A stretch of 64,000 bases of DNA from Fodinibacter sp963833495 (lineage in GTDB: Bacteria; Actinomycetota; Actinomycetes; Actinomycetales; Dermatophilaceae): contig CAWHYJ010000008.1 of assembly GCA_963833495.1 (NCBI GenBank), forward strand, positions 1 to 64,000, written 5' to 3'. Numbering within the stretch: the first letter of the stretch is position 1; each line of letters begins with the position of its first letter. The notes under the pieces were generated by a model. The model was not told the origin of the DNA, searched no databases, and was given only the letters and a program-made list of their open reading frames with translations. Both the position numbers and the translations under genes were made by a program. Below, in pieces: positions 50,037 to 59,622 of this stretch.

Positions 50037-52274
50037 ATGGGGACTCTGACGGCGGGCAAGCACGGCTCGAACGGGAGACGCAAGCGGATCTGGGTGCAGC
50101 AGGTCGCGGTCGAGACCGACAAGCTCGAGATGCGGGTGCAGGCAGCTCGGTCGCGGGGGACGCTGACCGAGCCGCAGGAGGTCGTGGCCGCGGGGGTGAT
50201 CGACCTGGTGGGCAAGGCCAAGGCGGCTGCCCTGCGCCAGGATCCGATGCCCGGCCGGTTCTGGAACTGGTGGCGGGGGACCCTGGTCGAGGCGGCCTAC
50301 CGGGAGATGCACGCGGCCCGCGCGCAGATGGTCGACCTCTACGACGAGAGCGAGCTGATCGCCGAGGTGCCCCACGTCGTCGCGCGGGCCAACGCCACGC
50401 TGCACCGTGACGACCCCCGCCGGCTCACGGCCAAGGAGCTGCTCGCCTGCCCTCCCGACGTGCGACGCGCCCGCGTACGGCGCCTCGTGGGGGACAGTTA
50501 CGAGGAGCTCGACCTCGAGCACGCGCAGCTGCGCAGTTTCCGCAACATCCTGCTGACGGCAGCGCTGTTCCTCATGGTGATCGTGGTGGGCACCTTGGCC
50601 TTCGTCGCCTTCAACCCCTGGCTGATGCCGTTGTGCTTCCAGGGAACGATTCACGCCTGCCCCACGAGCCAGGGTGCGCTCTCCCACCCACAGAGCGCCG
50701 ACATCCTCGTCGTCGGGGTGCTGGGGGCGTTGGGCGGCGCGCTCGCGGCCACGCTGTCGATCCGCAACCTCAAGGGCACCTCGACGCCCTACGACGTTCC
50801 GGTGGCCCTCGCCATGCTCAAGGTGCCGATGGGGGCGCTCACTGCGATCCTCGGCCTGGTCGCCATCCAGGGCGAGTTCATCCCGGGCCTGAGCGAGCTC
50901 GACTCGCAGGGGCAGATCCTCGCCTACGCACTCGTGTTCGGCTTCGCGCAGCAGGCACTGTCGCGGCTGCTCGACAAGCAGGCGCAGAACCTGCTCGAGG
51001 GGCTCCCCGGTGGCACGGCGGTCGAGCCCGCCCCCGGCGCGAAGGGGGACCTCGCCCCGTCGAGCGAGGCTGCTGCCGCGCCGGCGCCATCGGGCGACGA
51101 GGCGGTGGAGCCCGGCCCGGCCGCGGCTCCGGGTGTGCCGCCTGCGGCAGACGGCGCGCCGCCGGCCGAGGAGCCCGAGGACGACGGTCCCGACCTGGTG
51201 CCGACGCCCGGCCCCGCGCTCGACCGGCCGGTCGAGGAGCCGGCGACGGCCACCCAGCAGGACCAGTTCGACCTGCTGACCGACAGCGGCAACGGACTCA
51301 AGGACATGACCGAGCAGGAGGAGGCCGACCTGCTCGAGGCGGAGTTCGGGCCGGCCGACGCGAACGGGATCTACGGCGCGCCACCGGCATCCGACGACCC
51401 GGGGGACCGGGATGAGGCGGACGCACCGACGGTGCCGGCCCCGGCGTCGCCTCCGTCGCCTGCAGTTCCGCCAGTCCGCCGGCTGCCCGGCCGCTCCGGC
51501 CGGCCCGACCACAGGAGGTGCGTGATGTCAGGGCTCGAGGAGATGGTCCGCCAGGCGGAGCGGTCGCTCGGCACGACCGGGCGGCCCAACGTGATCACTC
51601 GCTGGTACGCCCAGCGCAACGGGTCGGGGTTCGCGAACGCGCCGTGGTGCAACATGAGCGTCACCTACTGGGCCAACCGGTCTGGCAACGTCGACACCGT
51701 CTGCTTCGGCCGCGACTACGCCTACACGATCTGGCACGCGCAGCGGTTCCGCACCGAGGGCCAGTGGCACGTCGACATCGCGGGCATCCGACGTGGTGAC
51801 ATCGTGTTCTTCGACTGGGACGAGACCAACCGGATCGGCCGCATCGACCACATCGGCCTGGTGACCGGCGTTCGCGACGGCGTCGTCTACACGATCGAGG
51901 GAAACACCCGCAACGGATGCCGGCGCCGCGCGCGTTACGCGTCGAACATCGTCGGCTACGGGCGCCCCGAGTACCACGGCGGCACCGCAGTGAAGGCCCC
52001 CGTCGACCGTAAGCTCGTCGTCGGCCGCAGCGACCTCGCCCCGCCCGGCGCGCCGACGCTGCGTCGTGGGAGCGCGGGAGTCCTCGTCAAGCAGCTGCAG
52101 TCGTGCCTGAACACCGTGCAGCGCAGCGGCCTGGCCGTCGACGGGCACTTCGGCCCACTCACCACGGGGGCGGTCAAGACCTTCCAGGGCCGCACCAAGT
52201 GTCTCGCTGTCGACGGCCGCTACGGACCCAAGACGGCTGGGAAGCTGAAGGCCGCGCGCAGCAAGGTCCGCTGA
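50037..52274 (+). CDS. four-span membrane protein fused to CHAP amidase and peptidoglycan-binding domains
   Basis: A single 745-aa ORF. The cytosolic helical part (1-165) has no recognised family. Four spans follow (about 171-193, 221-241, 255-277, 292-309). A long Ala/Pro/Glu linker (315-490) leads to a CHAP-like domain (about 497-630, catalytic Cys in APWCNMSVTYW, His in RIDHIGLVTG) and a C-terminal peptidoglycan-binding domain (LRRGSAGVLVKQLQ, VDGHFGPLTTGAVKTFQ). AGGAGG followed by GTG/ATG at 51522/51525 could start the wall hydrolase as a separate 249-aa protein. Confidence 0.82.
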   Translation: MGTLTAGKHGSNGRRKRIWVQQVAVETDKLEMRVQAARSRGTLTEPQEVVAAGVIDLVGKAKAAALRQDPMPGRFWNWWRGTLVEAAYREMHAARAQMVDLYDESELIAEVPHVVARANATLHRDDPRRLTAKELLACPPDVRRARVRRLVGDSYEELDLEHAQLRSFRNILLTAALFLMVIVVGTLAFVAFNPWLMPLCFQGTIHACPTSQGALSHPQSADILVVGVLGALGGALAATLSIRNLKGTSTPYDVPVALAMLKVPMGALTAILGLVAIQGEFIPGLSELDSQGQILAYALVFGFAQQALSRLLDKQAQNLLEGLPGGTAVEPAPGAKGDLAPSSEAAAAPAPSGDEAVEPGPAAAPGVPPAADGAPPAEEPEDDGPDLVPTPGPALDRPVEEPATATQQDQFDLLTDSGNGLKDMTEQEEADLLEAEFGPADANGIYGAPPASDDPGDRDEADAPTVPAPASPPSPAVPPVRRLPGRSGRPDHRRCVMSGLEEMVRQAERSLGTTGRPNVITRWYAQRNGSGFANAPWCNMSVTYWANRSGNVDTVCFGRDYAYTIWHAQRFRTEGQWHVDIAGIRRGDIVFFDWDETNRIGRIDHIGLVTGVRDGVVYTIEGNTRNGCRRRARYASNIVGYGRPEYHGGTAVKAPVDRKLVVGRSDLAPPGAPTLRRGSAGVLVKQLQSCLNTVQRSGLAVDGHFGPLTTGAVKTFQGRTKCLAVDGRYGPKTAGKLKAARSKVR

Positions 52275-52487
52275 CCACCGAACGCAGACCGCCGCGTTGC
52301 CTCCGGGCGGCGCGGCGGTCGGTTGGCACCCACCGACTGCTCGAATGGCGCGCGCGTTCGCGGCGTCGCTCCCGGTCGTGCAACGCCAGGGCACGCCGGG
52401 ATGCCGTGCACCGGTCCCGTTGTGGCGCAGGACGACTCGAGACCGCCGTCGACGTATCAGCGGACCGGCACGCCCCTCCTCACCCAC

Positions 52488-52676
52488 ATGAGGACCCTTC
52501 TCCACCGGCGCACCGCCCGACGCAGCCACCACCCGGCCGTCTCGTGCGACGCCCTCGGCCGCTGGCACTGGGAGTGCACCTGCGGCGCCGGCGCCCGCGG
52601 CGGGGCCTCCTCGACCGACTGGCACTGGATGGTCACCGCCGCGCTGGTCCACCAGAACGCCTGCCCGGGGGAGTGA
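52488..52676 (+). CDS. 62-aa CxCG protein, paralogue of the ORF at 41727
   Basis: Starts MRTLLHRRTARRSHHPAVSCD, has WHWECTCGAGARGG, a Trp-rich DWHWMVTAALVHQ and ends CPGE. It shares the framework of the 41727 protein but has an extra Cys and a GASSTDWH insertion. Both lie at the edges of the 42-52 kb accessory region. A metal-binding mini-protein is plausible. The gap 52275-52487 to its left shows nothing clear. Confidence 0.75.
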   Translation: MRTLLHRRTARRSHHPAVSCDALGRWHWECTCGAGARGGASSTDWHWMVTAALVHQNACPGE

Positions 52677-52698
52677 CCGAGCTGCACGCTCGTCGTGA

Positions 52699-52744
52699 GA
52701 GGTGATGCAGGGGGCGCAGCAGGGCGCGCACCGTGCATCACCTC
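52699..52744. terminator. hairpin after the small CxCG gene
   Basis: GAGGTGATGCA (52699-52709) is perfectly complementary to TGCATCACCTC (52734-52744) across a 24-nt GC-rich loop. It starts 23 nt after the stop. The rest of 52745-53020 contains TCTGG/CCAGA repeats but no supportable gene. Confidence 0.65.
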
Positions 52745-53023
52745 CCGTGCGTGCGTCCAGGCGAGCGGCAGGATGCCGTGCGATACCGCCCGCAGCCGTG
52801 TCCTCACATCTGGGGCACCTCCAGACCCGGCAGTCGCCGCAAACCCCCAGATCTGGTGCCTCTGACGTCACATCCGCCCCAGCAGTGGTGCCCCGTCACG
52901 CCGGCGACACGCCCGAGCGGCACTCGACGACACGGCATCCGGGCCCCTGACCTGCACAAACGCACCCGACCCGCCGACTTTCGTCGAACCGCTTGCAGTC
53001 CGCGGCACATCGGGACAAGATAG

Positions 53024-53071
53024 CCACTACATCTAGTGGTTACACCGATGTAGTTCGTCCACATGTTGTGC
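53024..53071. promoter_or_regulatory. paired NrdR boxes
   Basis: Box 1, CCACTACATCTAGTGG (53024-53039), is a near-perfect palindrome of the NrdR type (CACTAnATnTAGTG). Box 2 shares ACATGTTGTG starting at 53061, exactly 32 bp from the ACAT of box 1, the three-helical-turn spacing usual for NrdR pairs. Both lie 100-140 bp before nrdR. Confidence 0.82.
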
Positions 53072-53165
53072 ACACGAAATCTCGGTTACCCACAGGTTGT
53101 TAACACCAGTGTCCACCGCTCGTCCACAAGCGCCGAGCCGCAGCCGCCACGCGAGGGGGTCCGAA

Positions 53166-53687
53166 ATGCACTGCCCGTTCTGCCGCCACACCGACTCACG
53201 GGTCATGGACTCGCGTGCCACCGACGACGGCTCGAGCATCCGCCGGCGTCGCCAGTGCCCCGAGTGCGGGCGCCGCTTCACCACCGTCGAGACGGCCAGC
53301 CTGGCGGTCGTGAAGCGCTCCGGCGCCACCGAGCCGTTCAGCCGCGCCAAGGTGCTCGTCGGCGTCCGCAAGGCCTGCCAGGGCCGCCCGGTCACCGAGG
53401 ACGACCTGGCGCTGCTCGCCCAGCGCGTCGAGGAGACCATCCGCAGCCAGGGCAGCGCCGAGATCGACGCGCACGAGGTCGGCCTGGCCGTGCTCGAGCC
53501 GCTGCGCGAGCTCGACGAGGTCGCCTACCTGCGCTTCGCCTCCGTCTACCAGGCCTTCGACAACCTCGAGGACTTCGAGTCGGCCATCACCCTCCTGCGC
53601 GCCGAGCGTGACGCGCTGGGGGAGGAGCCGGCCGGCATCCGGGCAGCCCGCGGCACGTCCGCCGGGGCTGTCACACCCCAGCAGTAG
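53166..53687 (+). CDS. nrdR: transcriptional repressor NrdR
   Basis: A 173-aa repressor of ribonucleotide reductase genes. The zinc ribbon is MHCPFCRHTDSRVMDSR with CPECGRRFTT, and the ATP-cone domain is VVKRSGATEPFSRAKVLVG. The C-terminal extension after EDFESAI is Ala/Gly-rich. It should bind the boxes upstream and control itself and nrdJ. Confidence 0.96.
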   Translation: MHCPFCRHTDSRVMDSRATDDGSSIRRRRQCPECGRRFTTVETASLAVVKRSGATEPFSRAKVLVGVRKACQGRPVTEDDLALLAQRVEETIRSQGSAEIDAHEVGLAVLEPLRELDEVAYLRFASVYQAFDNLEDFESAITLLRAERDALGEEPAGIRAARGTSAGAVTPQQ

Positions 53688-53743
53688 AACAGTCAGATAC
53701 CAGGTCACCACGGCCCCCGGAGGGGGCAGAAGGAAGGCTCAGC

Positions 53744-56726
53744 ATGACCGAGACCGCAGGAGCACGTGCAGGTGCTCGCAAGTCCGCCCGCCCCAAGGGG
53801 GTGTTCGTGGAGCGCATCTTCACGACGCCGGGCGTGCACCCCTACGACGAGGTGACCTGGGAGAAGCGCGACGTCGTCCAGCAGAACTGGAAGACCGGCG
53901 AGACGATCTTCGAGCAGCGCGGCGTCGAGTTCCCCGACTTCTGGTCGGTCAACGCCTCGCACGATCGTCACGACCAAGTACTTCCGCGGGGCCGTCGGCA
54001 CCGAGGCCCGTGAGACCGGGCTGAAGCAGCTGATCGACCGCGTGGTGCTCACCTACGTCAAGGCCGGCAAGGACCACAACTACTTCGGGTCGCCCGAAGA
54101 CGCCGAGATCTTCGAGCACGAGCTGACCTACGCCCTGCTGCACCAGGTGTTCAGCTTCAACTCGCCGGTCTGGTTCAACGTCGGCACCGCCAGCCCCCAG
54201 CAGGTCAGCGCCTGCTTCATCCTCAGCGTCGACGACTCGATGGACTCCATCCTCAACTGGTACAAGGAGGAGGGCTTCATCTTCAAGGGCGGCTCCGGTG
54301 CCGGTCTGAACCTCTCGCGCATCCGCTCCTCCAAGGAGCTGCTGTCCTCCGGTGGCACCGCCTCCGGCCCGGTCTCCTTCATGCGCGGCGCCGACGCGTC
54401 CGCGGGCACCATCAAGAGCGGCGGCGCCACGCGTCGCGCGGCCAAGATGGTCGTCCTCGACGTCGACCACCCCGACATCGAGGAGTTCGTGCAGACCAAG
54501 GCGCGCGAGGAGGACAAGATCCGCGCGCTGCGGGATGCCGGGTTCGACATGGACCTCGGCGGCAAGGACATCGTCTCGGTGCAGTACCAGAACGCGAACA
54601 ACTCGGTGCGGGTCACCGACGAGTTCATGCGTGCGGTCGAGGAGGGTCGCGAGTTCGGCCTGACCTCGCGCAAGGACGGCTCGGTCATCGAGACCGTCGA
54701 CGCCCGCGAGCTGATGGGCAAGATCGCCGCCGCCGCGTGGGAGTGCGCCGACCCGGGCATCCAGTACGACGGCACGATCAACGACTGGCACACCAACCCC
54801 GAGAGCGGCCGCATCACCGCGTCCAACCCGTGCTCGGAGTACATGATCGCTCGACAACTCCTCGTGCAACCTGGCCTCGCTGAACCTGCTGAAGTTCCTA
54901 CGCGACGACGACACCTTCGACTCGGTGCAGTTCCAGAAGGTCGTCGAGCTGGTCATCACCGCGATGGACATCTCGATCTGCTTCGCCGACTTCCCGACCG
55001 AGCCGATCGGGCAGACCACCCGCGACTACCGCCAGCTCGGCATCGGCTACGCCAACCTCGGCGCGCTGCTGATGGCCACCGGCCACGGCTACGACTCCGA
55101 GGGTGGCCGCGCCATCGCCGCGTCGATCACCTCACTGCTCACCGGTGCCGCCTACAAGCGCTCCGCCGAGCTCGCCGCGGTCGTCGGCCCGTACGCCGGC
55201 TACGCCCGCAACGCCGACGCCCACAAGCGGGTCATGCGCAAGCACGCCGCCGCCAACGACACGGTGCGCACGATCAGCACGATGGACAAGGACATCCACC
55301 GCGTCGCCACCAAGGCGTGGGACGACGTCGTCAAGCTCGGTGAGAAGAACGGCTACCGCAACGCCCAGGCGTCGGTGCTCGCGCCCACCGGCACCATCGG
55401 CTTCATGATGGACTGCGACACCACCGGCATCGAGCCCGACTTCTCGCTGGTGAAGTTCAAGAAGCTCGTCGGTGGCGGCTCGATGCAGATCGTCAACCTC
55501 ACGATCCCGCGGGCCCTGCGCCAGCTCGGCTACACCGAGGAGACCGTCGAGGCGATCGTCGAGTTCATCGCCGACAAGGGCCACGTCATCGACGCCCCCG
55601 GCCTGAAGCCCGAGCACTACGAGGTCTTCGACACCGCCATGGGCGCGCGGGCCATCTCGGCGATGGGCCACGTGCGGATGATGGCCGCGGTGCAGCCGTT
55701 CCTGTCGGGTGCCATCTCCAAGACGGTCAACCTGCCCGAGAACGCGACGGTCGAGGAGATCGAGGACGTCTACGTCCAGGGCTGGAAGATGGGCCTGAAG
55801 GCGCTGGCCGTCTACCGCGACAACTGCAAGGTCGGCCAGCCGCTGTCCGATGGTGGCTCCACCGCCAAGGACGCCGCCGCTGACAAGGCCTCGGCTGCCG
55901 TGGCTGCTGCTACAGACGGAGATCGTGGAGAAGGTCGTCTACCGGCCCACCCGCGAGCGGCTGCCGAAGCGTCGTGGCTCGCAGACCACGTCGTTCACCG
56001 TGGGCGGCGCCGAGGGCTACCTCACCGCCGGCACCTACGAGGACGGCCGCCTGGGCGAGGTGTTCCTCAAGTTCGGCAAGCAGGGCTCCACGCTCGCCGG
56101 TGTCATGGACGCCTTCTCGATCGTCACCTCGGTCGCGCTGCAGTACGGCGTGCCGCTCGAGACGTTCGTCGAGAAGTTCACGAACATGCGCTTCGAGCCG
56201 GCCGGCATGACCGACGACCCGGACGTCCGGATGGCCCAGTCGCTGATGGACTACGTGTTCCGGCGGCTGGCCCTGGACTACCTCGACTTCGACACCCGGT
56301 CGTACATGGGCATCCACTCGGCCGACGAGCGCGCTCGTCAGCTCGAGACCGGGCTCGTACGCCGCCGGTCGACGAGGAGTCGGGTGAGGACCTCGAGGAG
56401 GAGATCGAGTCGTTCAGCCAGGGCATCGGTGCCTCGTCCAAGAAGTCGGAGCGCGGTGCCGCTCCGGCGGCTGAGGCCCCGGCGTCCGCTGCCGCGGGGG
56501 GAGCGAGGCCAAGGAGCTCGACGCCTCGTCGGTCTCGTCCGGCGCAGGTGCAGCCTCGGCCCGTGAGGTCTCCTCGGAGATCCACTCCTCGGCCGACCTG
56601 CTCGCGATGTTCGGCGACTCCAAGGCCGCTGACGCGCCGATGTGCATGACCTGCGGGACGAAGATGCGCCCGGCCGGTTCCTGCTACGTCTGCGAAGGCT
56701 GCGGAAGCACCAGCGGCTGCAGCTGA
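53744..56726 (+). CDS. nrdJ: B12-dependent (class II) ribonucleotide reductase (multiply frameshifted)
   Basis: Makes deoxyribonucleotides using adenosylcobalamin. The restored product of about 990 aa contains NSPVWFNVGT, GGSGAGLNLS, NPCSEYM, the radical-site loop LAPTGTIGFMMDCDTTGIEPD, and the C-terminal cysteine ribbon CMTCGTKMRP with CYVCEGCG. Frame breaks occur near 53958, 54848, 55912, 56353 and 56369 (each one base surplus), and at a G6 run at 56496-56501 (two extra or one missing). As the only reductase seen, it is likely functional, so these look like sequence errors. Confidence 0.94.
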
Positions 56727-56743
56727 CCGGGTAGCCATCCGTC

Positions 56744-56779
56744 GGTGGGGCCCAACGCAGTAACGCGTTGGGCCCCACC
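56744..56779 (+). terminator. terminator of the nrdR-nrdJ operon
   Basis: GGTGGGGCCCAACGC (56744-56758) and GCGTTGGGCCCCACC (56765-56779) form a perfect 15-bp stem with a 6-nt loop, 17 nt after the nrdJ stop. Confidence 0.92.
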
Positions 56780-56792
56780 GCGCGTTTGAGGA

Positions 56793-58052
56793 GTGTGCGC
56801 GTTGTCAATCCATACGACTCTGTTCTTCCCCCTCGAAGGGGTGCGGGTGTCCGCCCTGGCAGAGGCCGGATGGGCTCGAGGTCCGTACGGCAGCGGGCCG
56901 ACTGCCCGCGTAATGCCTGGGCATCGAGCACGGCGTACGAAGTTCTACCTCGATGAGACCCCGTTGGAGACTCTGCTTGCCGATGGGAACCGGGTCCATC
57001 GAGAAGTCAGTAAGGTCTTCGTTGAGAGCAAGTGGCGAGTCGAGGCCCTCGAGGTCGTCGCAGTGTCCCTGCCCGGCGCCGATGAGGGCCGGGTGGCCGC
57101 CTCTGACGTTGGCTACTTGATCGTCCATCTCGCCAAGGTGCCGGGGGCTGAGGAGATCGCTGCACTGAATCTCCTGGGCACGTTGGTCCGCCCAGGCCGA
57201 CAGGAGAGCAAGCAGCTCATCGACGCGCTGCGTACCGCGTCGCGCGCGTCGGCTGAGGCATGGCGACTGGCCGACGTGCCGCGGGTGTTCGCACTGTCGC
57301 TGAGTGCGACACCAAGCGATCGTGACCAGGGAACCGTGCGCTGGGAGGGGGCGTCGCCCCTTGAGGTACGTGCGGCGAGTCTGCTGGTGCTTCCAGCCAA
57401 GTCATCTATGCAGGTAGAGGGCGACTTTGACCTCGAGGTCCATCGCGCGACGCCTTCCTTCGACGTCGTGGTCGGTAGATGGGCGGCCGTAGGAATCCGG
57501 CGGCGTTTGAGAATCGCCGACCAAGCACTCATGCCACCGGAGCGGGCGCATGTCGTCCGGCTACGGACTGACTGGACCGACGCCGTGTTGCTGGAGCTCG
57601 TGGAGCGGGACGCGCTTGCACGCGTCCTCAACGACATGCAGGCGTTCTCGGGTCGACGGGAGCACCAGAGTTGGCGAGATCTGGAGAGAGCATTCAATGC
57701 GTGGAGTTCGGGCGTTGGCATGCCCGCACACACTGACCACCCCTTGGAGAGCCACCTTGGCTCGCGCCTTCGACATGAACTCCAGACGGAACACTTGGCT
57801 GCGGGCATTCGGGACCGGCTGCATGCTCACGCGAGCGGGGAAGCTGCCATCGCGGAGAGGAGGTTGGCCCTGGCTCTGGGTGCGCTGGCGGTGGCAACCG
57901 CCGTACTACCGCTAACGCTTTCTCTGGCAGGTCCAGAGTGGCGATCGACCATGAGTAGCTTGGCCTGGCTCGGCAGCGTCGGATTAGTGGCTGCGGCGTT
58001 CGTATTCGGCGGTTTTCTGTGGATGAAGACATTGCGGTCGCCAGCAAGGTAG
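56793..58052 (+). CDS. 419-aa protein of unknown function with two C-terminal membrane spans
   Basis: Lower GC and more T/A-ending codons than the rest of the window. The soluble part (1-355) shows no familiar motif. The C-terminus has two hydrophobic spans (LALALGALAVATAVLPLTLSLA and LAWLGSVGLVAAAFVFGGFLW) separated by a short loop. GTG 56793 is the earliest start; residues 1-45 may not be translated. It lies beside the defence operon on the opposite strand and may be part of the same transferred island. Confidence 0.7.
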   Translation: MCALSIHTTLFFPLEGVRVSALAEAGWARGPYGSGPTARVMPGHRARRTKFYLDETPLETLLADGNRVHREVSKVFVESKWRVEALEVVAVSLPGADEGRVAASDVGYLIVHLAKVPGAEEIAALNLLGTLVRPGRQESKQLIDALRTASRASAEAWRLADVPRVFALSLSATPSDRDQGTVRWEGASPLEVRAASLLVLPAKSSMQVEGDFDLEVHRATPSFDVVVGRWAAVGIRRRLRIADQALMPPERAHVVRLRTDWTDAVLLELVERDALARVLNDMQAFSGRREHQSWRDLERAFNAWSSGVGMPAHTDHPLESHLGSRLRHELQTEHLAAGIRDRLHAHASGEAAIAERRLALALGALAVATAVLPLTLSLAGPEWRSTMSSLAWLGSVGLVAAAFVFGGFLWMKTLRSPAR

Positions 58053-58393
58053 CCGGAGTGCCAACCGCCTCATAAGTGCCGGAACTGCCCTACCCACCGC
58101 CGACGAGGGTGGCGGGCCATCCGGCGGAGCACTGTCGAGTCCGCGATCGGCAAGGCGAGGCCCGGTCGCCGGTCGCTGACCAAGGACCCACGAGCTCCTT
58201 GGACAGCGACCGGGCCCGCGTGGGAGTCGCAAGCGGAGCGCTGAGCAGTCTCCGGTCTGCTGGCCTCCATCGTGAATCCCCGGGCGAAAAGTGCCCGCTC
58301 GACCACAGCTGGGCGCGCCTCCGAGGGATAGCAAGGAGCTATCGCCGGGTCCGTCCGTACCCGCCGAAGGGGCAAACCTCCTGAAGGCCCGGT
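58053..58393. other. 341-bp gap with a long hairpin
   Basis: No gene is supportable. The main feature is a hairpin at 58169-58213: arms CCGGTCGCTG-A-CCAAGGA with the matching complement and one symmetric A/A mismatch. It separates the 419-aa gene (plus) from the defence operon (minus) and probably terminates both. Base composition is like the flanking island. Confidence 0.65.
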
Positions 58394-59598
58394 TCACTCG
58401 GGCGGAGGACTGGTACCGGTCGATCTGACCGCAATGAGGCCGCCCACGGCCGCGACTTCTTCAAGAAGTGCGGACGGTTGCGCATCTAGGTTCGACGGCG
58501 TGCTGAAGGATGCGCGTGCCGGCGTTGCGCACCTGATGCTGGACCGCCGGCTCGTTGCCCTTGGCGTAGACGAGGTGCCCGGTGTCGAGACCGAGCGCGG
58601 TGCAGTAGGCGAGCATCTGGTAGAGGTCGGCGTACGGGAAGCCCGACGGCTTCTCGGCCTTGTACTTCGCGTCGATGACGGCCCCGACGTCTCCCGAGGC
58701 GCGGTACCAGACCAGGTCAGGCTTCATCCGTCACCTCGCGGGCTTCGTCGAGATGCCAGCGGATCCTGCGCGCGGCAGTGACCTCCCGCACCGACAGGGC
58801 AGATCCAAGAGCGGTGGTGACGAAGTCCTCGAACACCTTGGCCATGTCGAGGAGGAAGCCGCTCACGAGCGACCGTGCCCGTCCTCTGCTCGACCGACCC
58901 ACCCCGCAGCACCAGCTCGGCCAGCCTGCAGCGCCATGTGGTAGCGGGCGTTGAGCCGCGACGGTTGCCATTGGGGGAGCGCCCGGCCGCGACCGGCGGG
59001 GGTGACGTCGGCCATCGACCGGACCAGGCGCCGCAGCCGTTGCCTGGTCGTCGGGGCGATCCCGGGCACCTTCAGCAGACACGTCGGCGGCGCCGCGTAG
59101 GAGCTGGTTCTCCGGGATGTCGACGTCGTACTCGTCGTATCGCACCTCGAGCGGAACAGCGAGCCCATACCGGCGGGACAGCTGGTCCGTCGTCCGCAGC
59201 CGTCCGCGCAGCACGGGCAGGGCGTCCTCCTCGACCCGGTAACCCTGCAGGAGGCCCTGTTCGGTCGCCCTGTCCGCCTGCCGGGCGAACGCGGTCGCGA
59301 TGGCGGTGAGCAGGTCGACGTCCTCGGCGAGTCCAAGATCCTCGTCGCGCCAGATTCGCTGATCGGTCGCGTAGCCGATGAGGAAGAAGAGCCGACGAAT
59401 GTCGAGCTTCGGCTTGATCCACAGCTCCACGTCGGCGACCTGGGCGACACCCACCTTGCCGGCAGGACCGATCGTCCACCACCCTGGCGCGATGGAGGGA
59501 ACGGCCGTGACGACGCCACTGGTGCGCAGCGCGACGCCGACCCGTTCGTCGATTTCGACATCGACCGGGTCGCCGTTCTCCTGCAGGTCGATCCGCAT
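58394..59598 (-). CDS. McrC-like nuclease subunit (frameshifted)
   Basis: Partner of the McrB-like ATPase. The restored product of about 400 aa starts MRIDLQENGDPVDVEIDERV and has VELWIKPKLDIRRLFFLIGYA, RGRLRTTDQLSRRYGLAVPLEVRYDEYDVDIPENQLLR in parts (RGRLRTTDQLSRRYG, then EYDVDIPENQLL), and DMAKVFEDFVTTAL. A PD-(D/E)XK core (KPDLVW, VIDAKYK) lies near the end, and DAQPSALLEEVAAV follows. Breaks occur near 58488, 58730, 58870, and 59080. The start overlaps or abuts the McrB stop. Confidence 0.85.
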
Positions 59599-59622
59599 CA
59601 CGCGTCGGTCGGCGTCGCGCCG

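Noticed and set aside
53744..56726. nrdJ as a decayed pseudogene or as carrying an intein
   Set aside because: All conserved segments are present in order, breaks are single-base, and no inserted block with intein motifs is found. It is also the only reductase seen.
58070..58397. Short ORFs in the 58.05-58.39 kb gap
   Set aside because: They cross the long hairpin, lack start signals and show no recognisable protein features.
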